Assembly: GCA_002104895.1 (NCBI GenBank)
Contig: MCFG01000365.1
Coordinates: 1-64,000, forward strand
From: Anaeromyces robustus
Taxonomy: Eukaryota; Neocallimastigomycota; Neocallimastigomycetes; Neocallimastigales; Neocallimastigaceae
DNA length: 64,000 nt
Reading direction: 5' to 3'
A program made the position numbers and the translations under genes. Below are positions 1-15,664 of this stretch, in pieces; the first letter of the stretch is position 1, and every line of letters begins with the position of its first letter. Below the pieces are notes generated by a model. That model was not told where the DNA came from. It searched no databases and saw only the letters and a program-made list of their open reading frames with translations.

Positions 1-346
1 TTTAATTATGTATAGTTGATCTCTCTATGCATTTATATTATAATAATAATTATGTATTTATATTATTATTATTATTTATTAATTTGTTATTATTGTTTGT
101 TTTTTTTTTTTTTTAAAAAAAAAAAAAAGAATAATTCTTTTAAAAGTAATTTTTTTTTATATCCACAACTCAATACTAAAAAAACTAAAAAAATAAAAAT
201 AAAAATAAATAAAAAAAAAAAAGAGCATAAAATATTATATATACATATGTAAAACATTACATAATTTAATTTAAAAACCTATATAATATCTTTTTTTTAA
301 AAACATTTACATTTTTTTTTTAATTTGCATAATGACTTAAATTTAT

Positions 347-380
<34 letters not shown>

Positions 381-647
381 TAAAAATTTAACTAATAAAA
401 ATTAAAGATAATATAAAAGATAATATAATATAATAAAAAATAAAAAAAAATTATATTAAATTTGCATAAAAAAAATTTTTTTATTTGTAACAAAAATAAT
501 AATAAAAAAAAATTTTTTTTTTAAAAATACTTTGTTATAATCAAAAAAAAAAAGTTTTATTTATAATTTCTGTTTTTTTTTATTTCATTAAAAAAAATAA
601 AGGATGGATAGTATTATTCAAATTATTTATTATTTTTTTTTAAGTAA

Positions 648-722
648 AAATAAAAAAATAATATTACTAAATTAGCTAAATTTAAGAATAAAAAAATAAT
701 ATTACTAAATTAGCTAAATTAG
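648..722. repeat. Tandem duplication, about 38 bp x2
   Basis: A unit containing the segment attactaaattagctaaatt occurs twice in a row with a period of 38 bases. It is a simple local duplication in non-coding DNA. Confidence 0.7.
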
Positions 723-2809
723 TTTATTAAAATAATTAATATATAATTAATATTGAGTAGAAATAGGAAAAAAAAATATTAATAATTGGTTTAGGTTTAA
801 TTAATATTATTATTATAATTATTATTATTATTTTGTTATTTTGTTTAAATAAAAAAAAGTTATAAAACATATTACTCTAAATGGTTTTATTAATTTATTT
901 ATTTATTTATTATTATTATTATTATTTTTTGTTACATATAAATAAATAATAAATAAATAAATAATAAATAATAAATATTAAATATTAAATATTAAATATT
1001 AAATAATAACTATGAAGTAAAAAAAAAAAATCAATTTTATCATTACTCATAATAGCATAAAGTGTTTTTTTTTATTTTTTTTAAGTACAAATCTAATATT
1101 TATTTTTATTTTCATCCAAAGTAGGATAAAACTAATAATAATAATTATGGTAATAATTAATAATTAAGATAATATATTATTATATTCAATAAAGTTATTT
1201 AAATATAATATATAATAATATATAATAATATATACTATTTATATAATAATATATTTAATTATTACTATTATATATTATATTTATTATATTATATTTACTA
1301 TATTATATATATTATTATTTATTAGAGTTGAATAATTTTTTTTTACCTTTATTTATATTATGAAAAATAATTTTTTTTTATTTTATTTTAATTTTTATTT
1401 TATATATTAGTTTTGTATTTATCATTACAAATTTTAACTATAAATGGTTATTTTTGGTGTTAATTTTAAAAATTATTATTTATAACGAATTAACAAATTA
1501 TTATTATTAATTATTATTATTATCAATTATTATTATTATTATTATTTTATTATTATTATTATCAATTATTAATTATTAATTATTGATTTTCATTTTACAT
1601 TTATAATCCACTGTTTTATGATATAATAATATATCATTATTAAATTTTTTATCAATTTTATTTATTTATTTTATTTTTTTATTTATTTATTTTTTTTAAT
1701 ATTTAAAGTTTTTTTTTTATATAAAGATAATTAAATTATATATATTACACTATATTATATTATTATATTTTTTATATAATGAATATGTTATACTATTGTA
1801 CAACCTTTAAAAATTTTTTATATATTTACTTTCAATTCTAATATACCAAATTTAATATTAAAATAATTTATTTATCTTTAATATTTTCTTATTAAATTTA
1901 TTTTAATATAATATAATATAATATTATTATATTCACTAATAATATTTTTTTATAAATAATTCTATAGCATTTTTTTTTTAAGACATTTTTTTTTTTTTAT
2001 TTCTTATTTTAGAAATTATTTTATAATGGTATTTTCAGATATATTATTAATTATAATAGTATTACTATTTTACAATATATTATTTAATATTATTTTAAAA
2101 AATGAATTCATTTCAACTATTAAAATTATATAAATATACTATTATTATATTTAGAATTAAATATAATAATATATTTAAATATACTCTTATTTATAGATGA
2201 TTATTTATTATTTCTAATTATTTATTTTATTTTATTTTATTTTATTTTTTATTTCAATTTTTTTTTTATTTATCTTTACAATTTTTTTTTTAACAATTAT
2301 AATGACAAATAATGACAAATAATGAAAAAAAAAAAATAATCAATTTTTTTTAAAAAAAAAAAAAAAAAATGAAATGGTAAAATAGTTAGTGTTAATCTTT
2401 TTTTTTAATGTTTAACAAATATATCTTTTTATTTTTTATAATATTTTATTACTCATTAATTAAATAATTAATTAATTAATTAATTACATCTTTTTTTTTT
2501 TATTTATTTAATAAAAAATTATTTTTATTAAAAAACAGAAATAAAATTAAATTATAAATAATAAATTGATGAGAAAATGAAAATACCTTTTTAAGTAATT
2601 AAAACAAATAAGAAGTAATAAAAATCTTTTTTTATTTTTTTTTTAAAAAAAAATATAAATAAAACTAATCAAATTAATAATAATATAAATAAATATTTTT
2701 TTTTAATAAAAGATAATAATAATATGATATTGAATGATAGAAAACAATATAATAAAACTAATTTATTTTTTAAATATATAATAATTAAGTAATTGTATTA
2801 TTAACTATT

Positions 2810-3410
2810 ATTATCATTATTACCATTATTATTATTATTATCATTCATTATATTATTATTATTCATTATATTATTATTATTATTAACTATTATTATTATT
2901 ATGGCTATTATTATTATTATTATTATAATTATTATTATTATTCATTATTCATTATATTATTATTATTCATTATATTATTATTATTATTATTATTCATTAT
3001 TATTATTATTATTATTACGATTATTATTATTCATTATTATTATTATTCATTATTATTATTATTATTACGATTATTATTATTCATTATTATTATTATTCAT
3101 TATTATTATTATTATTATTATGATTATTATTATTATTATGACATAAAAATAAAATAAATAATAATAATAATAAATGTATTATGATAATTATTATTATCAT
3201 TATTTATTATTATTAATATTATTATTAATATTATTATTAATATTATTATTAATTATTATAGTTATTATTAATTATTATTATAGTTATTATTAATTATTAT
3301 TATTATTATTTATTATTATTAATTATTATTGTTATTATAATATTAATTATTATGGTTATTATGGTTATTATTATTATAGTTATTATAATTATTATTATTT
3401 ATTATTATAA
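2810..3410. repeat. ATT-rich microsatellite tract
   Basis: About 600 bases of TTA/ATT trinucleotides, broken by ATTC, ACG and ATGG interruptions. The interrupted pattern suggests an old array decaying by point mutation. The Ile/Tyr/Leu-only frame through it is a by-product. Confidence 0.85.
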
Positions 3411-3630
3411 TAATTAAATTTGCCAAACCATGATCAAAAAAAAATTTTTTTAATTATTATCATAATACTAATAATTATAGTTAGTTAATTATTATTTAGT
3501 ATTATTCATTGTTAATAATTAATGATTTAATGATTTAATTATTTCTTAAGTAAGAATCCATCATAATATAGTTTTTTTTTATTATTGTCTTATATATTAA
3601 AAATATTATATTTATTATATATAAAATTTT

Positions 3631-3678
3631 AAAATAAAAAATTCTACTTTTGAATGAAAAGCTAGAATTTTTTATTTT
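3631..3678. repeat. Long near-perfect hairpin
   Basis: A 21-base left arm (3631-3651) is complementary to the right arm (3657-3678) with one bulged C and a 5-base loop, gaatg. No gene lies next to it. It could be a foldback remnant or a chance AT palindrome, although the centre of the stem (attctac / tagaat) is not simple repeat. Confidence 0.6.
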
Positions 3679-4822
3679 ATTTTACTATTATTCTATATAA
3701 TTATTATTAATGAATATAATTATAAAAAAATTATTAACTTAGAATAAATAATTCATAACAATTAAAAAAATAATAAAAAAAAATTAATTAATAATTAACA
3801 TTATTATATTATATGATATATTTATTTATTATATTATAGTTTAATATAATATAATTAAATTTCATTTTATTATATTATTTTTCCCTATATATATTATTGT
3901 ATTATTCATCATTGTTTATTTTATAAATTAAATAAATAAATTAAGGTGTTTTAAATGTTTTATACTTTTAACAAAAAATATCTATATATAAATATATTAC
4001 ATATTATATTTATTTATTTTATTACACAAACTATTTTTTTTATATAAATAAAAAAATTATAATAATAAGAGTAAAATTAATAAAAGATATTAACAAAAAT
4101 AAAAAATAAAAAAAATTAAAAAAAATTCCCCTTTGTTAAAAGTTTATTTAATATAAAAAAAAACCTTGGAAAAATCAAATATAAAAATAATAAATTGAAA
4201 TTCTAGATTGAAATTAATTTAATCCAATTTTTTTTTTTTATATTTTTTTTAATTTTTATTTTATAAATTAAATTTTAGGAAAATAATAATAATAAAATAA
4301 AAAAAATATTAAAAAATAAAGTTTTTATTTAATAAAAAATAATTGTTTCAAATTTTTTTTCTCCATTATTTTAATTTATTTTTAATCTATATGAAGAAAA
4401 GTCTTTTCCCATAATCAACTTTATTTAATATAAAAAATAATATAAAAAATAATAATGTTCATCTTTTTTTTTTATTTTTTTATTTTATTATATTTTATTT
4501 TATTTTATTTCATTTTTTGGGTTTAATTATAAAATTATATAATTAATTATTATTTTTTGTAGGAAAAATATATATAAAAAAAAGTTTTTTAAGTAATTAA
4601 TTAAGAAACTTTTTATTTATTTAATTATTTAATTAATTCTTTTTTACTTATTTTATTTTATGAATGTGAGAAATAAATAAAAAGGAAAGGGGGAAATTTA
4701 TTTGAATTTTTATAACTATTGTTTTTTTTTTTTATATTATTTGTTGGTTTGTTTGAAATATGTATATTACTTTAAAATCATTATAAAAATTACTATAAAA
4801 GTTAAAAATAGTAACATTTAAT

Positions 4823-5090
4823 ATATTAAAAAGTATCTAGCCTTTTAAAGAAGTTTTTTTTTAAAAATAAATAAAAACATTTAAAGAAGGAACAAAAAAT
4901 AAATATTGGTTTTAAGTCATTTATTAAAATTACTAAAAAAAGTAAAATAAAAATGAAAAAAATGAAAATTAAAAAAATTAAAGAAAAAAAGAAAACATAT
5001 AATTTTATAGGATTTTTAAAAAAAAAAAAAATTTGTAACATTTCTATTATTTATATTAAAAAGTATCTAGCCTTTTAAAGAAGTTTTTTT
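4823..5090. repeat. Direct repeat pair, about 40 bp, 230 bp apart
   Basis: The segment around agtatctagccttttaaaga occurs identically at 4823-4860 and 5053-5090, and both copies are preceded by gtaacatt. The sequence between is non-coding. It is compatible with an old local duplication or with terminal repeats of a small element. Confidence 0.65.
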
Positions 5091-8000
5091 TTTTTTTAAA
5101 AAAAAAATAAAAACAAAACAAATCAAAAACAAAAATAGAATAAAAAAACAAAATAAAAAAAAATTAAATAATTACTAAAATTAGTAAATAAATTTAATAT
5201 TACTAAAAAAAAAATAGCATTTTTAATAAAAGAATATAATATTAAATAATAAAACAAAAATAAAAATATTATTTATAGTTATAAAATTATGTAATATTTT
5301 TTTTTGTTTTTGTTTTAATGATTTTATGTTTTGTTTTTGTTTTGTTTTTTTTTTTGTTTTTGTTTTTTTTGTTTGTTTTAAAAAATCATGTCACTTTTTT
5401 TTTTAATTATTATTATTATTATTGTTTCATGTTTATTTTTTTTTTTTTTTTTTTATTTTTTTTTTGAATTTTTTCTTAATATTTTAATATTTTAATATTT
5501 TAAATTAATTATTTTTTAAATTAATTATTATTATTAATTTTTTTTTTTTTTTTTGGTTTTTTTTAATAATTTTTAATTTTTGTCTACTTTTTTATTTATT
5601 TATTTTATATTAATTTTATTTATTTATTTTTTAATATTTATTTTTTACTATTAAATAAATAAATAAATAAATAAATAAAAAAACTTGATATATTTATAAT
5701 CCTTGACAAATATATATATTAATATTAATTTTTATTTTATTTTTTTATTTTTTAAAAAAAAAAAGAAAAAAAAAAACACTTACATAAAATTTTAATTCTT
5801 TTCTTTTTTTTTCATTTTGTTTTTGTTTTTTTTGTAATGTTTTTTTTTTTTTTTTTTTTTTGTTTTTTTGTTTTTGTATTTTGTTTTAGGTGTTGTTTTA
5901 AACTTTAAAAAAAAAAAAAAGAAAGAAAAGATAGAAAAAAATGATAAAAAAAATAAAATTTATAAACTTTTTTTTTGTTGTTTTAACTATGAATATATTT
6001 AGTATAATTAAAAAAAAATTTTTTTTTCTGATTACAACATTTCTGACAACAACAACAACAAAAATAAAAATAAATATATTTTATCTAATGTTTGTTTTAA
6101 GTAAAACAAATCAAGTTAAGAAAAGAAAAATAACAAAATAACAGAATATCATAAGAAATAAAAAATAAAAAATAAAAAGGATTCTATGATATAAATGATA
6201 ATATAATATAATATAATATAATAATATAAAAAAATATTGTAAAGCATCAAAATACGAAGAAAAAATTGTAAATAAAATAAAATAAATTATGGTTAGGTAT
6301 TATTAAAGTAAGAGTATTATTAAACAATTTATTTTATTATAAATATTTTATTATAAATATTTCATTATAAATTATAAATATTTTTTTTATTATTAAATAA
6401 TTGAATAGTGGATGTAAAATATAATATAATATAATAAAATATAATAATTTATATGAATTATATAATATATTTTAATAATACAATAAAATATAAATGATTA
6501 TATATATAAAAAATTTTTATTATTTATTTATTTATTTATATATATATTTATTTATTTATTATTTATTTATTATATTTATTTATTTATTATTTATTTATTT
6601 ATTTATAAAAAATGATTTTTCTATAATAATACTTTTATTATTTTATTAAATTTATCATATTAAATGTATCAAAAATAATTTTATTTTCAAATATATTATT
6701 ATATATTGTATTATATTATATTACAAATGAATATATTTTTTATTATTTATTTATTATTTATTATTTATTATTTATTTTGTAAATAAGTATAAATAAAAAA
6801 AAATTACAAAAATTATAAATTGTTTTAAAATAAATAATAAAATATAACATAATAAAATATATAATAAAACAAAAAATAAAAGAATATATTATGTATACAA
6901 TAATATTATAATTTAATACAATATAATATTTATTTAATTATTTAATTATTTATTTATTTAATTTTTTTTTTTAAATTGGGAAAAAAAAAATGAGAGATTA
7001 TAAAAAAAAAATATTATTATATAGAAATGAAAGTAAAAAGTAAAAAAATATAATGAAAAGTATAAATTATTATAAAACAATATTATGCATCATTACACAA
7101 AATAATAATAATGAAAGGGAAAAAAATATTTATATATCTATAAAATATATAAAAATATAAAAACTCTTTTTTTTTTTTAATAATTAATAAGATTTATAGA
7201 ATTAAAAAATGTGTGTTAGTAATTATTAAACTTTGAGATTTTTTTTATTATATTTATTTATAATACTATAATATAGTATAATATAATATATTATATTATA
7301 TTATGTATATGTCTTTCTAATATCAATTATTTTTTGAATACAATTGAAAGTACGAAATATTTTGTACATTTTTTGGTTCAACACCATTAATAAATAAATA
7401 GAATTCTTTATATTATAATATATATTATTATTTTTAATATAAAATATTTTTGTATTTTTTTTATGAATCATTTTTTTAATATGGGCATTTATTTATTTAT
7501 TATTTAATTATTTATTTATATATTTATATATATTTATTTATATATTTATTTATTTATTTATTTACATTATGTTTTATATATTTTGTATTTATTTTGTATT
7601 TTGTATTTTTTACTTTTTTACTTTTTTATTCCTTTTTTATACATCTTTTTTTTTTATGATTATTTTTTATTTATTTATTTTTATTATAGTAATAAATTTT
7701 TTTTTGTATTAAAATAAAGGAATTAATGATTAAATGTGTTTTATAATAGAGTTTATTTATCATGTTTTAAATTGTTTTGAATTTGTAGTTTTTCTTTTTC
7801 GTTTTTTGCTACAATTTTATTTTTCATTTTTAGTTTAAAAGTTAAATAAATAAAATTAAAAAGGAATGAAAAATAATTAAAAAAATAAATCAGTTTTTTT
7901 TAATTTAATTTAATTATTATTTTTTATAACGTCTTTGTTTTATTTGATGTATACTTTAAAATGCATTTTTATTTATTTATTTATTTATTCATATATTAAT

Positions 8001-11000
8001 AAATAAATATAAAAAAAATTGATTTGCATTTAAGTATTTAATTTTAATAATGATTAAATCCATTTTATTAAAATCATTAAAAATATTTTTATTTTATTTT
8101 TTCCTATGATTTATTCTATATTAAAAAAAAAAATAAATAGATTTATGTTCTATTTGCCATAATCATGGATTTATTTAAAAGTAAGTGAATTTGAAAAAAA
8201 AAAATGAGTAATATTTATTTATTTTGTTATTATTATAAATTTATTATTATTATTAATATTTTTATTATTATTAATTGTATTTTTACTTATTATAGTAATA
8301 AATTATAATTATTAATATAAAAAAAAACTTTTTTTTTTTGTTTATATTATGACTACATTTCTATTTATTTAATTTAATTTAATTTAATAATAAAAAAAAT
8401 GATCACATTTTTAATAAAAAAAATTAAAAATTAAAAAACCAAAAATCAAAAATCAAAAATCAAAAATAAAAAAATTACATGCATGCATAGACAAACACAC
8501 ATACACATACACATACACAACATACAATAAACATACATACACATTAGAGTTTATTTTAATTTTATTACTTTTTTTGTTTTATTTTTATTATTATTTTTAC
8601 TTTTTTTTATTATTAATTATTAATTATTAATTATTTATTTTGTTTTATATTTTTTTTATGTTTTACTTTTTTTTTTGTTTTAATTATTTATTTATTTAAA
8701 ACTTTTTTTTTTTATTTTTTAATGTTTTAATTTTTTTGTTTTATTTTCAATTTTTTTTTAAAAAAAATTTTTTTTCTTTTACTTTAAAACCTTTTTATTT
8801 TTTTTTTTTCTAATTCTTAAAACCTTGTTTTTATTTTATTTTTTATTATTATTTTACTTTTTTTTATATATTATTGGCATTGCCAAAATATGATAAAATA
8901 ATCACAAAATACAAATGAATATAAAGTAAAAATAAAATTATTTTATATTAAATTATTAATAATAAAAAAAAAATAAGATTTATTTATTTTATTTATTATA
9001 ATATTTAATTTTATTATTAATTTATTTTATTTAAATTGATTTTAATATATATTAATACATTTAAAAAAAAAAAAAAAAAAAAGAAAAAAGAAAAAACGAA
9101 ATTTCATTTGTATATTTTAAAACAAGATTATAAACCTTTTTTTATTTTTTTTTTAATGTTTAACGTTTTAAGTTTAAATAATAAAAATGAAATTAAATAA
9201 AATAAAATAAAATGAAATAAAATTAAAACCTTTTTTTTTTTAATTTTTTTTATAAAAGAATGCTTCTTTATATTTATGAATTATTAATTATGAATTATGA
9301 ATTATTTGTTTTTTTATTTTATTTTTTTATTTTATTTTATTTTATATATTTATATTTTAAATATTATATTGAATTTTTTTGTTGTTGTTATTGTTCATTG
9401 TTCATTGTCATCTTAGTTAAAAAAAAATAATATATAATTATATAATATATGATTATTCATTATTAATTATTAATTTTATTTTTTATTTTCAAAGTACACT
9501 TTTTTTTTTTAGGTTTTTTTACGAATAGGAAATAATATATAAAAAAATACACTTCTTTTTTATTATTATTATTAATTATTATTATTATTATTAATTATTA
9601 ATACCCAAAATTTATTTTAATTAATTATTATTAATTAATTAATTAATTAATTTAAATATTTGTTTTTTTAAACATGAAAAAAAAAAAGAGAACACAAAAC
9701 ATCGGAAGTATTTTTTTAATTAACTTTTAAATATTATATATTTATTATATATTTATTATATATTTATTTATATAATTATAATATATTAATTATATAATTA
9801 TTTAATATTTATTTAATATTTATTTAATATTTTTTTTAACAAATAGGAATTAAAAAAGCAAAAAAAAGCAAAAAAAAGCAAAAAAAAAAAAAAAAAAAAA
9901 ACATACATACTTTAATGTATAATTTAAATATATATTATAATAAATATATTGTAATATAATATAATATATAATACCATTCAAAAAAAAAAAAAAAAAAGAG
10001 ATTTTAATTTCTTCATCTTTTTTTTTTTTTTTTTGTATTAACAAAATTTTTTAATATTTTTTTTATTTATTAATATATATGAATATATATTTATTATATA
10101 TTATTCTATATATTATTTATTTATTTAATTTTTATGACATCATTTTATTCTTTGTATTACAAGTAATTTTTTTATTTATTTTTTTATTTATTTCGTAATT
10201 CTCGTATTTATTTATATTTATTTATTTATTTATATATATTGATTTATTTATATTTATTGATTTATATTTATTTATATTTCATTTTAATTAATAAAATAAT
10301 TATGTATAAAAAAGGAAATATTTTAAATTATTTTTTTTTTATTTTATTTTATTTTATTTTATTAACTAAAATAGTTAATCGTCACGAAGCCATTCATTTT
10401 ATTTTTACATTATAATTTAATATATAAAAAATATATTCAAAATATATTAAAAATATATAATAAATATAATTAATAAAATATATTATTTAAATTGCTACAC
10501 TTTAAAAAAAAAAAAAAACAGATAAAAAAAAATTTATAAAATAAAATAAATTCTTTATTAATATTTATTAATATTTAATAATATTTAATAATATTTAATA
10601 ATATATTAACATTATATAGCACTGCATAATTAATACATGATAGGAAAAAAAAAAAAAAAGGATGAACTTTATTTAAAAAAAATTTTGTACTTTTTTTTTT
10701 TTTTTTTTTTTATTTTTTTTACTTGAATCTTTTTTTTTTTTTTTGTTTCACTACTGGTAATACAAAAAAAAAAAAAAAAAAAAAAAAAAAATTCAAGGTT
10801 AAATTTTAATATTTATTTATATGGTAATTAATGATATAAGGTTAATATTTTATGGATGATTAAAGAAAGAAAAAAAAATTTTTTTTTCTATTAATCTTTT
10901 TTTTTATATATTTATTTTTTTATTTTTTTTTTTTAATAATAAAAAAAATTAATAATAATAAAATATAATAAAATATTTAATATAATAAAAAAAATGATAT

Positions 11001-12678
11001 GATAATAATATAATATGATATTTATAATTGTGTTAATTTTATATTCATGACATTTACTATTTTTTTATATTATCATTATCATTTATTAGGATTTTAAGAT
11101 TTGAGTTTTATGGTATGGTCAATATCATTGACATTACAACTACGAACATAAATATTATAAATTATAATAATTCATAATATAAATAATTTATATATATTAA
11201 ATAGCAATGTTATAATATATTGTATTCTATTATAATATATTATTTTATAGTAAATAAATTTATTAATTTATTAATTTTATCATTGAATTTGAATGGACTT
11301 ACAAAGGAAGATCTTTTTGAATATGGGGAAAAAAAATAAAATTAAAAAATAAAAAAAAAAAAAGTTTTCTTTTTATTATTAATATTATTTATTATTTTGA
11401 TTTTTATTTTTTGATTTTTAGAATTCTTAATATCAAAGCCTTTATTTAAATTCTATATAATCCTAATGAATCATAATATATAGGAATGCATGATAAGAAT
11501 AAAAAAATGAAAAATGAAAAAATAAAAATAAAATAGAAATGAAGAAAAAAAATGAAGAAATAATATAATAAAAAAAAAAATAAAATTTAAAAAAAAAATA
11601 AATTAATAAAACGAAAATATTCAAAAAAAATCAAATTAATAATAAAAAAAAATAAACCCTTTTTTTTTTAATAAAAAAAAAAGAAAAAAGAAATAAAAAG
11701 TAAAGAAAAAAGAAAAAAGTAAAACCATTATTATTATTACTTTTAAAAATAAAAATAAAAATAAAAAAAACCCGAAAAAAAAAGAGTACAAATAAGTACT
11801 TCCACTTTATTGATTTATTTATTTTTACTTTTTATTTAGTTAAACATAAAAATAAATATAAAGAAATCATTAAAACTAATTAAATTAGATTTAAAATATT
11901 TCTTAATTAATTAATATATTGATAATAATTATTTGTTATTATTATTTATTATTTATTATTATTATTATTATTATTATTTTTGTTATTTATTTTAGGAATT
12001 TTTAATAAATGGAATGGTTTATATTTAAACACCTTTTTTTTTATAATTTTGTACATTAATAATAATATTAATATATAAAATAATATTATTAAATAAAATA
12101 TAATATAATAAAATAAAATGTAGTTTAAAAAAAATTGTACATGATTTTTTTTTTTTAATTTTAGTTAATAATAATATTTTATTAATACTTTTTTTTTATT
12201 ATATTTTTGTTTTGTTTTTTATTATTCTTTACTTACAATTAAAGAAAAAAAGTTGAACATTTTTAGTAATTTTAAAGTTTAAAATTTTTTTTGAACAAAA
12301 AAAGAAATAAATTGAAATAAATTAAAACAATAGAATACAATAATATAATAATATATAATATATAATATAATATTTAGTTATAAAACTTTATTATATTAAA
12401 TAAAAAAAGTGGGGATATTTTTTTATATTAATACAATTAAAAAAATAAAATTAAAAAAATTAAAAAAAATAAAATTTAATCAATATTAATTATTAATTAT
12501 TAATTATAATAAATAATAAATACTAATTATAATTATAATAAAAAAAGAAAAAAAAAAAAAGGTTTTTTTAATGCCATGCTTTTTGTTTTTATTTTTGTTT
12601 TTGTTTTTTGTTTTTGTTTTTGTTTTTTTGTTTTTGATTATTAGTATATAAATATGGTTATTGCATATTATTGTACAT

Positions 12679-12712
<34 letters not shown>

Positions 12713-15137
12713 AAAATAAATAAATAAATAAATAAATAAATAAAAATAAATAATTATACTAAAAAAAAACCTTTTATTTTAGATAATAATAATTATAATT
12801 ATACTAAAAATAATTATATATTTCAAAAATAATAAAAAGTAAAATTAAAAGTATATTTAAATTAATTATATCTTATTATTAATTATTATTAATTATTAAT
12901 TATTTTTTATTAATTGTTAATAACAAAAACAAAAAAAAAATTGACTCATTTTTTTTTCCTATAATGTACAAAAAAATCTTTATTATATATAAATGTTTAT
13001 TTTATACATAATTATTATTACATAATTCATAATTCATAATTCATAATTCATAATTAATTATTAATAAAAACATTTATGATTTAATAATTATATAATAATT
13101 AATATTTAATAATAATTCATAATTAATAATGTAAAAAAAAAATGTTCCTAATTAAGTTTTAATATAGTTAATTTTGTTAAGTAAAAAAAAAAAGATAATA
13201 ATTATTATTATTTAATAATACATAATTTTATATTAAATATTAAATATTAATTATGAGTTATTAAATATTAATTATGAATTATTATTAAATATTAAATATT
13301 AAAAATATTAAATCATAAATGTTTTTTTATAACAAATTTTTTATGTTTTAATATTTTTACAATAAAATATAATTACATAAAATATCATAAAATATCATAT
13401 AATAAAATATAATCATCTTTATTATTACTAATTAAATACATACAATCATACAATATTTATTAATGATTATTATTATTATTTATGCTGATGATATTGATAT
13501 TGATGTTAATTATTATTTATTTATTTATTATTTAGAAAAAGATAAAATATTTATTGAATAATAATGAATAATAATAAATAATAATAAAAACTTTCTCAAC
13601 TTTTTTCTTATTATAAAATTAAAAAAAAAAATAGATGATTCTTTTTTTTTTTTTTTTTTTTTATTATTATTATTATAATCAAAACAATATAAAAAATAAT
13701 AATTAATTTTCAATGATTTTGGATTTTTTGACATTGTTACATTTTCTTCCTTAATTTATATAAAAAAAATAATAATAATAATAATAATATATAAAATTAT
13801 ATTTATAGGAAAATATAATAAAACTAAAATTATTATTATTATTATTTATTATTTATTATTATTATTATTTATTTATTGATTATTATATTTAATTTACAAT
13901 GTAAACCTAAACCTATTGTAAATATTATTGTTATTATTGTAGGTTTCATTATATTCTATTATATATTATCTATTGTATTTTAATATAAATAATATATTAA
14001 TTAATTAATTGATTAATTAATAATTAATTATAAGGTGTGTTTTATTATTATTTATTAATTATTTATTATTATTATTATAATTTTTTTTTTGTGTTAGGCG
14101 TGTTGTTGTACTACCCACCCATTCCTAAAAAAAATAAAATTTATTTTAATATAATTTATAGGATAGAATTTAAGAATATTCGATCGAGACTTGCCAAAAA
14201 ATTTTATCCACTTTAAAATTTATCTGAATTTATATTTATTTATTCATTGATTAATTATAATTTTTAAATATATAATAAATTTATTATTATTTAATTATAA
14301 TCATAATATTCATAATAATAGTAATAATATTCATAATAATAATAATTATTATTGTTTTAAAAAATTAAATTTGTTTAACGTTTTTTTTTTATCATAATAT
14401 TACAATAATAATAAATATATGTTTTCTGTATTATTCAAGGATGGTAATCCTTTATCTATAATAATAATAATAATAATAATAAAATTTAAAAAAAAAGATA
14501 AAAACAATAGATTAATAAAATAATTAAAAAAATACAAATTATCATTATTTTATTATTTTATTATTTTATTATTTTATTATTATTTTAAAAGTAACAATAA
14601 TAAAGTTACCTAAATAAGACTAATTAATTTTTTAAAAATGATTATTATTTTATTATTATTTTATTATTAATTATTATTATTATTTATTAGTATTTTATTA
14701 TTATTTTATTATTATAATATTTTAATAAATCATTTAATCAAATAATGTTGATGCTAATTAAAAAATTGAACGAATAAAAAAATGATTAAAATATTATAAT
14801 AATAAATAATTAAAAAATAATAATAAATAAAAATTAAAAAATAATAATTAATTAATTAATTAATTAATAATAATTAAAAATTTTTATTTATACTTTATTA
14901 TCAACAACAACCACCACCACCACCACCAAAAAAATTCTTTTATCCTAATTTTTAAAGAATAAAATTTTTTTAATTTATTTAATTGATTTAAATATACTTT
15001 GTAATATATTATCTATATATTATTTTATAAATATTAAAAAATTTAATAATATTAATTTAATAATAATTAAAATCCTATTTTTACGATTAACTAATTTTTA
15101 GTTCATTTCGTTTCATTTCGTTTCATTTATTATTCCT

Positions 15138-15140
<3 letters not shown>

Positions 15141-15229
<89 letters not shown>

Positions 15230-15232
15230 TTT
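15141..15232. repeat. (TTTA)n microsatellite
   Basis: About 90 bases of uninterrupted TTTA tetranucleotide repeat. Confidence 0.9.
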
Positions 15233-15626
15233 TATGTTATTTTATTTTAATTAATTAATTATATTATTATTATCCTTATCCTTATCATTTTTTTTTATAT
15301 TATTTTTTTTATTTTTTTTTTACTTTTACTTTTACTTTATATAGAAAAAAAGTTAATTAAATTAAAATAAAATAAAAAAAAAATTGTAAAATAATTAATT
15401 CATAAATAAAAAATATTATTAATTATTATTTAATTATTATTTATGATATATCACTCATAATTTTTATTATATTCCCTTTTTTTTTTCTCCTTATTTCCTA
15501 TTAACAAATTAATTATTATTATTTATTATATTCATTAATTCAATGTTTTTTTTTTAATAGTCTTTTTTTTTTTATATTATGTAATTAAATAATAATTATA
15601 TTATGTTACTTAACATAAAGAATTTG

Positions 15627-15664
<38 letters not shown>

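Noticed and set aside
2901-3146. Ile/Tyr/Leu-rich open frame
   Set aside because: It simply follows an ATT microsatellite; no complexity, no splice or domain signal.
11280-11338. Possible exon reading LNLNGLTKEDLFEYGEKK
   Set aside because: Only about 20 residues of normal-looking composition, no supporting neighbouring exons, and stops on both sides without clear splice sites.
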